Positions 47,754 to 59,900 of a DNA stretch of 64,000 bases are shown piece by piece. The position numbers and the translations under genes are program-made. How positions within the stretch are numbered: the first letter of the stretch is position 1; each line of letters starts with the position of its first letter. Source of the stretch: Acanthacorydalis orientalis (lineage: Eukaryota; Arthropoda; Insecta; Megaloptera; Corydalidae); contig CM068325.1 of NCBI GenBank assembly GCA_034766995.1, forward strand, positions 5,840,664 through 5,904,663, given 5' to 3'. The notes below the pieces were generated by a model. It did no database searches. It saw only the letters and a program-made list of their open reading frames with translations, and was not told where the DNA came from.

Positions 47754-49940
47754 ATGTGTCGTCTATTATTTATTCTTTGTTTTATCGCATCGTTGTACGC
47801 CCGGTGCACGGGAGATCAGTCCGTGCAGGCGCTTACAAAGAGTCGCACGGTGTTCGTCGCCGTGCTCGTCCGGAACAAGGCTCACACGCTGCCGTATTTT
47901 CTGACGGCCTTTGAAAATCTCGACTACCCGAAAGATCGCATGTCGTTGTGGTGAGTCCACGTTTAGGTTCGCACGTTCATGTCGAAGGAAACGAACCCTG
48001 GCACGGAACGGCTGCTCGTTTACAGGATACGCAGCGATCACAACGTCGACGCTTCTGCCGAAATACTCCGCGCGTGGAATCGCAGCGTCGTAGGGAAGTA
48101 CCATTCGGTCGATCTGAAGATCGACGATTCCGAGTCCGGCTTCGACGATGAGTCCGGCGTCGCGCACTGGTCGACGCGGAGGTTCGATCACGTCATCGCG
48201 CTGCGGGAGGAAGCGCTCGAGACCGCACGGAGGGCGTGGGCCGATTACGTCTTGGTACGTGACCGATCGCGTCGGTCGGTTCGTCGACCGATTTCGAGTT
48301 CCGCTCTCAGTTTCTAGACGCGGACGTCTTCCTGACCCGTCCGTCGACGCTCGCCGAACTCGTGTCGCACCGCCTCGCGATCGCGGCCCCGATGCTCAGA
48401 TCGGACGGGCTGTATTCGAACTTCTGGTGCGGGATGACGCGGGATTATTACTACGAGAGGACCGACGACTATAGACCGATACTCGGGCGCGAACGCGTCG
48501 GATGCTTCGTCGTGCCTATGGTCCATTCGGCCGTCCTCGTCGACCTGCGCGCTGCGGTTTCCGACGCGCTGACGTACGTAGCCGGCCGGATCGACCGGTA
48601 CGACGGGCCGAACGACGACATCATCTCGTTCGCCGTGTCCGCGAACAGATCCGGTAAACGCTCCGATCGGACCGACTCGTCGCTCGGTCGGACGACGTTA
48701 ACGGTTCGGTCTCGACAGGCGTCCCTCTGCACGTGTGCAACGACGAGGCGTACGGTTTCGTGACGGTGCCGCTCGAGCAGACCGACGGGCTCGGACACGA
48801 TTCGCTCCAGCTGACGAACCTGAGGCTCGAAGCGTCGACGGAGGACCGACCGCTCGTCGCGTCGGCGACGTTCGACGCGTTCGTCGAACCGCCCGAGAAG
48901 AGCGCGCTCGGGTTCGACGAGATCTACATGATAAATCTCGTCCGGAGACCGGAACGGCGACGGCGCATGCACGCGTGTTTCGACGTGCTCGGCGTCCGCG
49001 CGACGACGATAGACGCGGTCGACGGAAGGTACGTTCTCGGACGTCGCGGTCGATCCGACGTAACGGTTTCTTCTGCGCAGGACCCTGAACGAGAGTACGA
49101 TCGAACGGTGGGGCGTAAGCCTGATGCCCGATTACTCCGACCCGTATCACAAGAGGTAAACCGTCCGTTCGACCGCGGACGACGGCGGACGTGACGGACG
49201 ACGCTCGTGTTTCAGACCGATGACTCTCGGCGAGATCGGATGTTTCCTGAGTCACTTCGTCGTCTGGCGACGGGTCGTCGAGAAGAACCAGAACGTCGTG
49301 CTGATCCTCGAGGACGACATACGTTTCGAACCGTTCTTCAGATCGAAACTCGAGCTCGTGATGGCCGAAGTCGACCGATTGCCCGAGTGGGATCTCGTGT
49401 AAGTTCCGTACGCGCGTCCGAACGACTGAACCGCCGACACGTGTTCTGTCCGTAAAGGTATCTCGGTCGTAAGAGGTTGCAAGAGGAGGAGGAACGGCAC
49501 GTCTCGAGGCTGCTCGTCAGAGCCGGATACTCGTACTGGACGCTCGGTTACGCGCTGAGCGCGAACGGCGCTCGGAAGCTGCTCGCCGCCGAACCGCTGA
49601 AGAACCTGTTGCCCGTCGACGAGTATCTACCGATCCTGTTCGATCGGCATCCGAAGTGAGTGGTCGGTCGGTCCGAGCGCCCGACGTCGACCGAATTCTG
49701 ACCGGTCTTTCGGTTCGCAGAGACTCGTGGAAGAAACACTTTCCCGACAGGAACTTGATCGGTCTCTCCGCGTCCCCGCTCCTCGTGTACCCGACGCACT
49801 ACACCGGCGAGAACGGGTACGTGAGCGACACGGAAGATTCGACGGTCGTCGACGGCGACCGATCGTCGGAAGAGCGCGTGTTCGACACGGTCGCGCCGCC
49901 GTCGACCGGTCCGAGCGCGCGTTCGAGAGACGACCTCTGA
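47754..49940 (+). CDS. COLGALT: Procollagen galactosyltransferase (glycosyltransferase family 25)
   Basis: ER-lumen enzyme that adds beta-galactose to hydroxylysine in collagens from UDP-galactose. Eight exons: 47754-47950, 48026-48254, 48311-48653, 48719-49028, 49081-49155, 49216-49398, 49458-49655 and 49721-49940, giving 584 residues. A signal peptide, [18 protein letters not shown], opens the chain. The first GT domain has [12 protein letters not shown] (DxD-type metal site), [35 protein letters not shown] and CNDEAYGF. The second, GT25 domain has [60 protein letters not shown] and [16 protein letters not shown]. The C-terminus is RDDL, a conservative change from the RDEL retention signal of vertebrate COLGALT1. 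All introns are GT-AG. Complete. Confidence 0.95.
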
Positions 49941-50617
49941 GTCGATCGATCCGCCGGGGCGTCCGCGTACGGAAGACAGGTCGGGATCCGAAACGTTCGC
50001 TAGTTCGACGTCTCGTTCCGCACGCGTGCCGGGAGCCGGAGCCCGGGGTTACGTTTTCGATTACAGTCCGGCGAAGGTCGGCGTCAGGATACGAGTCCGC
50101 ACCGTGCGTTCGTAAACCGACGCCCCGTAACGGTCGTATCGTTCGCTCCGTAGGACGAAGTCCGACGTTTCGAACGTTCTAGCGATAGTTCGCGACGCAC
50201 GATACGTACCTTCGTATCTTTCGACAGATCGACCGACGGGTCGTCGATTTACGATCGCGTAGCGTCGTACGTAAAGTAAGTCGGTTTATATTATCGATCG
50301 AATACTCTCGCTGATCGAAAGTCAGCGTTTTTGTGCCTTATGGAGATTTATATAGTTTTTTTTTTAATTCTCTCGTTAGCTCAGTAAGTTTATATATCTA
50401 TATACATATATTGAAGCATATATCTGTATCTTTAAAGAAAAACAGATATTTTTTTATACGAATATCGAGTTTTTATTTCTTTGTACAAGGAACGAAAACA
50501 CATTTTATCGATGTCTTTATTTTACGTAAGAAATAAAACACGTTTTATCGAACGGTAACGTCTCGTATACTCTGACTTATTCGACGATCGTTCTTCGTAC
50601 GACACGCGTCGCCGTCC
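49941..50617. other. Convergent 3' flanks of COLGALT and MED27
   Basis: AATAAA for the plus strand lies at 50532-50537 (COLGALT, 592 bases past its stop). On the minus strand it lies at 50516-50521 and at 50472-50477 (MED27, about 100-145 bases past its stop). The two transcripts therefore probably overlap at their 3' ends. The rest shows no coding exon. Confidence 0.45.
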
Positions 50618-51766
50618 TCAATGTTTGCACTCTTCGTGGAACGCTTCGAGCGTCCTGAAGTCCCTCCACGTCGGCGGCAGAGCGCCGTGCAAGTAGTTTC
50701 CGCACCGTTTGCACGGCTCGTTGAACAACGTCACGAAACTGTGGAACCACGTCTGTAACGGAAAAGCGTAAGTCAGCGGACGTTCGGCGACTTCCCGAAC
50801 GTAGCGCGCCGACCATGAACGACCGCACGGCGAGCTCCGGCAGCGTCGGCGAGAAGAAGTGCAGCATCGCGGCGTGCGCGTTCTCGGTCACTTTCCTGAA
50901 CACTCCGTGTCGCGATTCGGTCCAGAGGTCGAGCGTCTCGTTGTACCCTTTGACGACGACCCACTCGATCATCAGTCCTTTGAACGCGACGACCGCTTTC
51001 AGCACGCGTCCCAACGTGATCTGGAAAAGAGAACGTACGGCGAGTTCGGCGACGTCGGTCCGGATACGAACGAGACGCCGACCTGGACGACGGCGTTCGT
51101 CGCGAACGGCCTAGAACCGGTCACCGTCATGTCGTTGTACGACCTGTCTATGCTGCAGATCATGCCGTCGACGGTCCTGCAAAAGAAACGGCCGTCAACG
51201 GCCCGCGTCGGTACGTACGCGCGCGTCGGAACGCGACCGACTCGGGCGGGACGTTGTGGCAGCTCGTCTGCGTCCTTCTTCGTTTGCCGCTCCCGACGTT
51301 CATGTACGTCCGCTTCAGAGAGTTCTGGCTGAGGAGCTGCGCGGCGACCATGCTGTACTCGTGCACCTTGTCGGTCCATTTGTAGCTATTGACGAGCTGG
51401 CTGTACAGAGCTTGACGCTCCTGCGTCGTTTCCTGGCTCAGGAAGGTCGTGTTGCCGAGACTGAACGCCCCCTGCGGCGGAGTTAGGTTCGCGACGGCCT
51501 GCTCGACATCCCTGCAACAGGCACGACCCCGTGACACTTCCGACTTCGAGGTCGACGCACGAAACTCGCCTCAGATTCGTGTTGACCGTGCTCAGGATCT
51601 CCTGGAGTTCCAATATGAACTTGTTTTCTTTACCCTCTTCGCCGTGATCGGCTCTGAGCCCGTTCCCTAACGATTCGAACACCTCGCCGACATTCGAGCG
51701 TAGGACTTTCAGTGCGTTCAGCGCGACATTCAATTGGTGTTGCTCGTTTTTCAGATGATGTTCCAT
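50618..51766 (-). CDS. MED27: Mediator of RNA polymerase II transcription subunit 27
   Basis: Subunit of the Mediator complex (upper tail/head region), which bridges activators and RNA polymerase II. Five exons on the minus strand: 51766-51570, 51511-51242, 51176-51083, 51020-50814 and 50752-50618, giving 300 residues (human 311). The N-terminal helix is LNVALNALKVLRSNVGEVFE. Next come LYSQLVNSYKWTDKVHEYS and LKRTYMNVGSGKRRR. The central part reads ITLGRVLKAVVAFKGLMIEW, VVKGYNE and FRKVTENAHAAMLHFF. The Cys-containing end EPCKRCGNYL...LPPTWRDFRTLEAFHEEC is the family hallmark. The first intron (51569-51512) begins GCGAGT, so it is a GC-AG intron. The only nearby GT alternative breaks the frame. 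The second donor, GA|GTCGGT, was chosen because it gives PPETVDGMI, aligned with the human PPQYVDDVI. Complete. Confidence 0.93.
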
Positions 51767-53034
51767 TTCGATATTTATTCGCTCCGGGAAAATCTAACGT
51801 GTGTCGTCGAAACTACGGACCGAGCATTATTTACACACCACAAACGATCGCGCGACGTCGACACTTTGTGTACTTCAAATAATACATAGTGTAAAAAATC
51901 TTACCTGTAAATAATAACACTTTAAAATTCGCGCTTCGATTTCCGAACCGTTTCTGCTGTTGACATCTCGATGATATGTCGAAACGTCAATTGTCAATCC
52001 TCGCTCACCTGTTACGCGCGGTAAGAAATAATAATATAACCTAACAATAACATTCTCTTATAATAAATTTAACAACCAGGTACGTCGGCTATACATTCGA
52101 TATCGGTTCGAATCGATAAGCCGGTCTTAATGACGTGCTCGCGACGATGGCAAAGTCGATCGGTGATGAAGGTGAGCAAGTGCTCATTTAACATCATCGA
52201 CCGATCACTGAAGTTCGTACGATCGATTACAGAGTACGAGAACTTATCCTGAGCGTGTCATCCGTCGGACGGACGTGCGCGCCACGCACCGAACCGCTCG
52301 ACCGGGTTTTCGAGCTCGTTACGAACGCACCGAGTAACCGTACCGTAGCGTACACTTATATATCGTATGAATTCGAATTAATTAATTAATAAAAATCCGG
52401 AAAACACGCGGTCGCTACGATAGAATCTACACGTTCGTTCGGATTCCTCTCGATAGGGACACCCGTTCCTGCATTTCTTACGATAAACTACAAAAGATAA
52501 ATAAATAAATTAAATACTTTAAATATAATATAACTTCTTACGAACCGTCTCCGTTTTAAATCGATCATAGAGTGAGAATGATAAATTGTTATTTACGATA
52601 AACGGTACTCCGATTGTAATCGGTCGGTTAAAGGTTTCGAAGGTCCGTCGAAGTGCACCGCGGTTCGTGCCTGTCCGAGATGACGACGACCGGGACCGGA
52701 GAGAGACGGAGAGCGAAGAAAGAGCGCGTCGCACTCGATCGCAGGTTCGGTATGTCTGTATTTTTTGCAGGTGAAGATATGGGGTTTTAGTTAAGCGTTG
52801 TTTAGAACTGTTAGTTGTCGCATGTCGCCTTTGAACCCGCGTTTTTCTCTCGTGCTAGGGGTTTCAGTCGCGCACCGAAAAGGGAGGGACTCGTCGTCTG
52901 GAGTAGTCTCGCCTAAGCGCCTAGCGTATAAGAGACGTTGCGACTCCCGACGGTGGAACGGCAGGGCGTGACCTGCGCCGGCATTCGTGCCGTCGGTGCG
53001 GTCGTCGTCCTGTCTGTCCATCCGATCGTCCAAC
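51767..53034. other. MED27 promoter side and boundary zone before satellite DNA
   Basis: Divergent AT-rich and CpG-rich patches, including TTAATTAATTAATAA near 52378. The block 52795-53034 is CpG-rich and abuts the satellite region. No coding exon or RNA gene was recognised; the short open frames here are Arg-rich and unconvincing. Confidence 0.3.
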
Positions 53035-53249
53035 CGTTAGATGCGTCTTAAGATTATCTATCTCCTGGCATGCAACTCGATTGAATTATTTTCCAAAATG
53101 GCCTCTTTTTGCCGGAAAAACCTATTTTGCAAAGTGTTTTCCGGCCATAAGTAGTCCGAATTAAATGCTAAATGGCTAATGTCGCATATCGTTAGATGCG
53201 TCTTAAGATTATCTATCTCCTGGTATGCAACTCGATTGAATTATTTTCC
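53035..53249. repeat. 60-bp direct repeat at the edge of the satellite region
   Basis: 53035-53094 (starting CGTTAGATGCGTCTTAAG) recurs at 53190-53249 with one mismatch (GGCATG/GGTATG), an offset of 155 bp. The spacer contains TTGCCGGAAAA and the inverted TTTTCCGGCC. This marks the switch from unique DNA to satellite arrays. Confidence 0.75.
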
Positions 53250-56200
53250 AGTTCAATTTAAATCATCCATAATAAGATTATATTTGATGTATGTTTTCAG
53301 TTCAAATGTAGCTTATCTAAAATTTGAAATCGGTAAAAATATTTGAATCTGCTCTTATTGAATACACTTATTATATATTTGGAGGTTCCTGACGTATGAT
53401 TTACTTTATCCTGATATTATCCTTTTTTTTTAATTAAAAGTTTCCTAAATCCGGATCTGGCTGTAAACGGCAAAACTTGAAACTAGCCAGACCACCTCAT
53501 TTCTCGATAACGTAGTTAGAGTTCCCATTTACCGACCACCAAGTCTACAGGAAAATTCAAATTTAATTTTTAATTAAAGAATTAAAATATATTCTCTTAT
53601 TATATAAATTAATTAAAGACTAGGAGTCTTCTCCTTTGTATATTTAGACTTCCCTTAGTTTGAATTTGAAGCAAAATTACTGCTAGTATACTTTGAAACA
53701 TATATTATGTGAATATTCATATCAGGAATGTTTTTATTACAAACGTAGAACACCTAGAAATTGAAACGAGAATAAAAATTAGAGTCTGCTCTTATTCTAC
53801 GTTATTATAGTATATTTGGAGTTCCCTTAGTTAGATTTTGAAGTAAAATTACTGCCAGTTGAATTTAAATCATACATTATACGGGTTTAATTGAGACCTA
53901 CGTTTCAGTGCAAACGTATCTTACGTTAGATTTTGTAACAGATATTAAAATTACAATCTGCTCTCATTGTATGTTTTAATAGTATATTTAGAGTTCTCTT
54001 ACTAGGTATTTCATGTAAAACTACTGCGTCTAATTTAAATCATACACTATACGAGTGTAATTGAGACGTACGTTTCAGTGCAAACGTATCGCACGTTAGA
54101 TTTTGTAACGGATATTAAAATTACAATCTGCTCTTATTGTTTACTTTTATTGTATATTTAGACTCTCTTCAATTGGAATTTGAAGTATAATTACTGCCAG
54201 TTTAATTTAAATCATCCATAATAAGATTATATTTGACATATGTTTTCAGTTCAAATGTAGGTTATCTAAAATTTGAAATCAGTAAAAATATTTGAATCTG
54301 CTCTTACTGAATACACTTATTATATATTCGGAGGTTCCTTACGTATCATTTTCTTTATCCTGATTGTATTTGTATATTTGTCTGTACTGTATTTGTTGTT
54401 TATATAATACTATGTCTGTTTTTATTGTTTGTATAATGCTTCACAACACTTTGTCTATATCATGTGCAGGTCAATGCTTCACAGCGCGTTACATTTATAT
54501 AAGATTTGGAAAATTATATAAACCTACAGCCATGAACTTTCGTGTCTGTGAAATTACACATTTATTTATTCAGTCGTGTCTTGTTTTTGAGACGATATGG
54601 TTGCTGCATATCACTGTTGTAAGATGTACACTTTAATAGATATTTTCTTTAATTTTATTCGATTATAGTTTCAATACAATACGTAATTTACTTCTTAGTG
54701 TAAATATATTTTGATATAATTTATGAATATTTCTAAATATAATATATATATATAAATGTGTGTGTGTGTGTATATATATAATTTATATCAATCATGCCAT
54801 TCAATCTTTGAAAACAAATTTGTCTATTTATATATTTGTATCTTACTTTAAATATATATATTTGTACAATTAAATTTAGAATCTGCTCTTATTGTACGTT
54901 ATTATAGTAGATTTTGAGTTCCATTAGTCTGATTTTGAAGTAAAATTACTGCTAGTTGAATTCAAATCATATACTATACGAGTGTAATTGAGACGTACGT
55001 TTCAGTGCAAACGTATCGCACGTTAGATTTTGTAACGGATATTAAAATTACAATCTGCTCTTATTGTTTACTTTTATTGTATATTTAGACTCTCTTCAGT
55101 TGGAATTTGAAGTATAATTACTGCCAGTTTAATTTAAATCATCCATAATAAGATTATATTTGACGTATGTTTTCAGTTCAAATGTAGCTTGTCTAAAATT
55201 TGAAATCGGTAAAAATATTAGAATCTGCTCTTATTGAATACACTTATTATATATTTGTAGGTTCCTGACGTATGATTTACTTTATCCTGATATTATCCTT
55301 TTTTTTTTAATTAAAAGTTTCCTAAATCCGGACCTAATGACAGCCGGCAAAACTTGAAACTAGCCAGACCACCTCATTTCTCGATAACGTAGTTAGAGTT
55401 CTCATTTACCGACCACCAAGTCTACAGGAAAATTCAAATTTAATTTTTAATTAAAGAATTAAAATATATTCTCTTATTATATAAATTAATTAAAGACTAG
55501 GAGTCTTCTCCTTTGTATATTTAGACTTCCCTTAGTTTGAATTTGAAGCAAAATTACTGCTAGTATACTTTGAAACATATATTATGTGAATATTCATATC
55601 AGGAATGTTTTTATTACAAATGTAGAACACCTAGAAATTGAAACGAGAATAAAAATTAGAGTCTGCTCTTATTCTACGTTATTATAGTATATTTAGAGTT
55701 CCCTTAGTTTGAATTTGAAGCAAAATTACTGCTAGTATACTTTGAAACATATATTATGTGAATATTCATATCAGGAATGTTTTATTACAAATGTAGAACA
55801 CCTAGAAATTGAAACGAGAATAAAAATTAGAGTCTGCTCTTATTCTACGTTATTATAGTATATTTGGAGTTCCCTTAGTTAGATTTTGAAGTAAAATTAC
55901 TGCCAGTTGAATTTAAATCGTACATTATACGGGTTTAATTGAGACCTACGTTTCAGTGCAACGTATTATCACAGTTAAAAATTTTGTAATAGATATTAAA
56001 ACTATAATCTACTCTCATTGTATGTTTTAATAGTATATTTAGAGTTCTCTTACTAGGTATTTCATGTAAAACACTGCGTCTAATTTAAATCATACATTAT
56101 ACGAGTGTAATTGAGACGTACGTTTCAGTGCAAACGTATCGCACGTTAGATTTTGTAACGGATATTAAAATTACAATCTGCTCTTATTGTTTACTTTTAT

Positions 56201-56810
56201 TGTATATTTAGACTCTCTTCAAATGGAATTTGAAGTATAATTACTGACAGTTCAATTTAAATCATCCATAATAAGATTATATTTGACATATGTTTTCAGT
56301 TCAAATGTAGGTTATCTAAAATTTGAAATCAGTAAAAATATTTGAATCTGCTCTTACTGAATACACTTATTATATATTCGGAGGTTCCTTACGTATCATT
56401 TTCTTTATCCTGATTGTATTTGTATATTTGTCTGTACTGTATTTGTTGTTTATATAATACTATGTCTGTTTTTATTGTTTGTATAATGCTTCACAACACT
56501 TTGTCTATATCATGTGCAGGTCAATGCTTCACAGCGCGTTACATTTATATAAGATTTGGAAAATTATATAAACCTACAGCCATGAACTTTCGTGTCTGTG
56601 AAATTACACATTTATTTATTCAGTCGTGTCTATTTTTTGAGACGATATGGTTGCTGCATATCACTGTTGTAAGATATACACTTTAATAGATATTTTCTTT
56701 AATTTTATTCGATTATAGTTTCAATACAATACGTAATTTACTTCTTAGTGTAAATATATTTTGATATAATTTATGAATATTTCTAAATATAATATATATA
56801 TATATATAAA

Positions 56811-56844
<34 letters not shown>

Positions 56845-56920
56845 ATTTATATCAATCATGCCATTCAATCTTTGAAAACAAATTTGTCTATTTATAATTT
56901 TTTAAATATATTTTTTATGG
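53250..56920. repeat. Satellite family 1: ~170-bp monomers in a ~1.9-2.05-kb higher-order repeat
   Basis: The word AATCTGCTCT or a one-base variant recurs at 53346, 53783, 53955, 54125, 54295, 54880, 55052, 55222, 55660, 55831, 56006, 56175 and 56345. Intervals are mostly 169-175 bp, with two longer non-monomer segments of about 437 and 585 bp. The whole pattern repeats: the 437-bp segment returns 1876 bp later. The 585-bp segment returns 2050 bp later, because the second copy carries one extra monomer. The two 585-bp segments each hold the same 90-codon open frame (54364-54636, 56414-56686), which is not gene-like. Confidence 0.85.
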
Positions 56921-56929
56921 TTATAATAT

Positions 56930-59900
56930 ATTTAAAATCCGAATGCTAGTTTAACATATATTTTTAAGGTTACAATCATGTTGAAAGTCTGATTGCTAGT
57001 TTAACACCCAATTTGATTTTAGGTGTGGAGGTAGTGCACGTACGCATAGAGGTTATATTCGAAGATAACAACAACAACAACATACAAACGAATGAAGATT
57101 TAACGTGGAAATCGTAGCAAGTATAAATTTTTTAAATATATTTTTTATGGTTATAATATATTTAAAATCCGAATGCTAGTTTGTTAACACCCGATTTGAT
57201 TTTAGGTGTGGAGTTAGCGTAGGTACGCGCATAGGTTATATTCGAAGATAACAACACGTACAAATGAATGAATATTTAAAGTGGAAATCAAGGGAAGTAT
57301 AATTTTTTTAAATATATTTTTAAGGTTATATTCATGTTGAAAGTCTGATTGCTAGTTTGTTAACACCGAATTTGATTTTAGGTGTGGAGGTAGTAACGCA
57401 CGCATATAGGTTATATTCGGAGATAACAACAATAACATACAAACGAATGAAGATTTAAAGTGGAAATCGTAGCAAGTATAAATTTTTTAAATATATTTTT
57501 TATGGTTATAATATATTTAAAATCCGAATGCTAGTTTGTTAACACCCGATTTGATTTTAGGTGTGGAGTTAGCTTACGTACGCGCATAGGTTATATTCGA
57601 AGATAACAACACGTACAAAGGAATGAATATTTAAAGTGGAAATCAAGGGAAGTATAATTTTTTTAAATATATTTTTAAGGTTATAATCATGTTGAAAGTT
57701 TGATTGCTAGTTTGTTAACACTGAATTTGATTTTAGGTGTGGAGGTAGTAACGCACGCATAGAGGTTATATTCGGAGATAACAACAACAACATACAAACG
57801 AATGAAGATTTAAAGTGGAAATCGTAGCAAGTATAAATTTTTTAAATATATTTTTTATGGTTATAATATATTTAAAATCCGAATGCTAGTTTGTTAACAT
57901 CCGATTTGATTTTAGGTGTGGAGTTAGCTTACGTACACGCATAGGTTATATTCGAAGATAACAACAACAACATACAAACGAATGAAGATTTAAAGTGGAA
58001 ATCGTAGCAAGTATAAATTTTTTAAATATATTTTTAAGGTTATAATCATGTTGAAAGTTTGATTGCTAGTTTGTTAACACCCGATTTGATTTTAGGTGTG
58101 GAGGTAGTAACGCACGCATAGAGGTTATATTCGGAGATAACAACAACAACATACAAACGAATGAAGATTTAAAGTGGAAATCGTAGCAAGTATAAATTTT
58201 TTAAATATATTTTTTATGGTTATAATATATTTAAAATCCGAATGCTAGTTTGTTAACACCCGATTTGATTTTAGGTGTGGAGTTAGCGTAGGTACGCGCA
58301 TAGGTTATATTCGAAGATAACAACACGTACAAAGGAATGAATATTTAAAGTGGAAATCAAAGGAAGTATAATTTTTTTAAATATATTTTTTATGGTTATA
58401 ATATATTTAAAATCCGAATGCTAGTTTGCTAACATCCGATTTGATTTTAGGTGTGGAGGTAGTAACGCACGCACGCGCATAGGTCATATTAGAAGATAAC
58501 GACAACAACATACAAACGAACGAAGATTTAAAGTGGAAATCGTAGCAAGTATAAATTTTTTAAATTTATTTTTTATGGTTATAATATATTTAAAATCCGA
58601 ATGCTAGTTTGTTAACACCCGATTTGATTTTAGGTGTGGAGTTAGCTTACGTACGCGCATAGGTTATATTCGAAGATAACAACACGTACAAAGGAATGAA
58701 TATTTAAAGTGGAAATCGAGGGAAGTATAATGTTTTTAAATATATTTTTAAGGTTATAATCATGTTGAAAGTTTGATTGCTAGTTTGTTAACACTGAATT
58801 TGATTTTAGGTGTGGAGGTAGTAACGCACGCATAGAGGTTATATTCGAAGATAACAACAACAACAACATACAAACGAATGAAGATTTAAAGTGGAAATCG
58901 TAGCAAGTATAAATTTTTTAAATATATTTTTTATGGTTATAATATATTTAAAATCCGAATGCTAGTTTGTTAACATCCGATTTGATTTTAGGTGTGGAGT
59001 TAGCTTACGTACGCGCATAGGTTATATTCGAAGATAACAACACGTACAAAGGAATGAATATTTAAAGTGGAAATCAAGGGAAGTATAATTTTTTTAAATA
59101 TATTTTTAAGGTTATAATCATGTTGAAAGTTTGATTGCTAGTTTGTTAACACCCGATTTGATTTTAGGTGTGGAGGTAGTAACGCACGCATAGAGGTTAT
59201 ATTCGGAGATAACAACAACAACATACAAACGAATGAAGATTTAAAGTGGAAATCGTAGCAAGTATAAATTTTTTAAATTTATTTTTTATGGTTATAATAT
59301 ATTTAAAATCCGAATGCTAGTTTGCTAACACACGATTTGATTTTAGGTGTGGAGGTAGTAACGCACGCACGCGCATAGGTCATATTAGAAGATAACGACA
59401 ACAACATACAAACGAACGAAGATTTAAAGTGGAAATCGTAGCAAGTATAATTTTTTTAAATATATTTTTTATGGTTATAATATATTTAAAATCCGAATGC
59501 TAGTTTGCTAACACACGATTTGATTTTAGGTGTGGAGGTAGTAACGCACGCACGCGCATAGGTCATATTAGAAGATAACGACAACAACATACAAACGAAC
59601 GAAGATTTAAAGTGGAAATCGTAGCAAGTATAAATTTTTTAAATTTATTTTTTATGGTTATAATATATTTAAAATCCGAATGCTAGTTTGCTAACATCCG
59701 ATTTGATTTTAGGTGTGGAGGTAGTAACGCACGCACGCGCATAGGTCATATTAGAAGATAACGACAACAACATACAAACGAACGAAGATTTAAAGTGGAA
59801 ATCGTAGCAAGTATAAATTTTTTAAATATATTTTTTATGGTTATAATATATTTAAAATCCGAATGCTAGTTTGCTAACACACGATTTGATTTTAGGTGTG

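Noticed and set aside
54364..56686. Two identical-looking 90-codon frames, 2050 bp apart
   Set aside because: They are the same part of a higher-order satellite unit. AT-rich, Cys/Tyr/Ile-biased, no gene-like features; duplication of DNA rather than of a gene.
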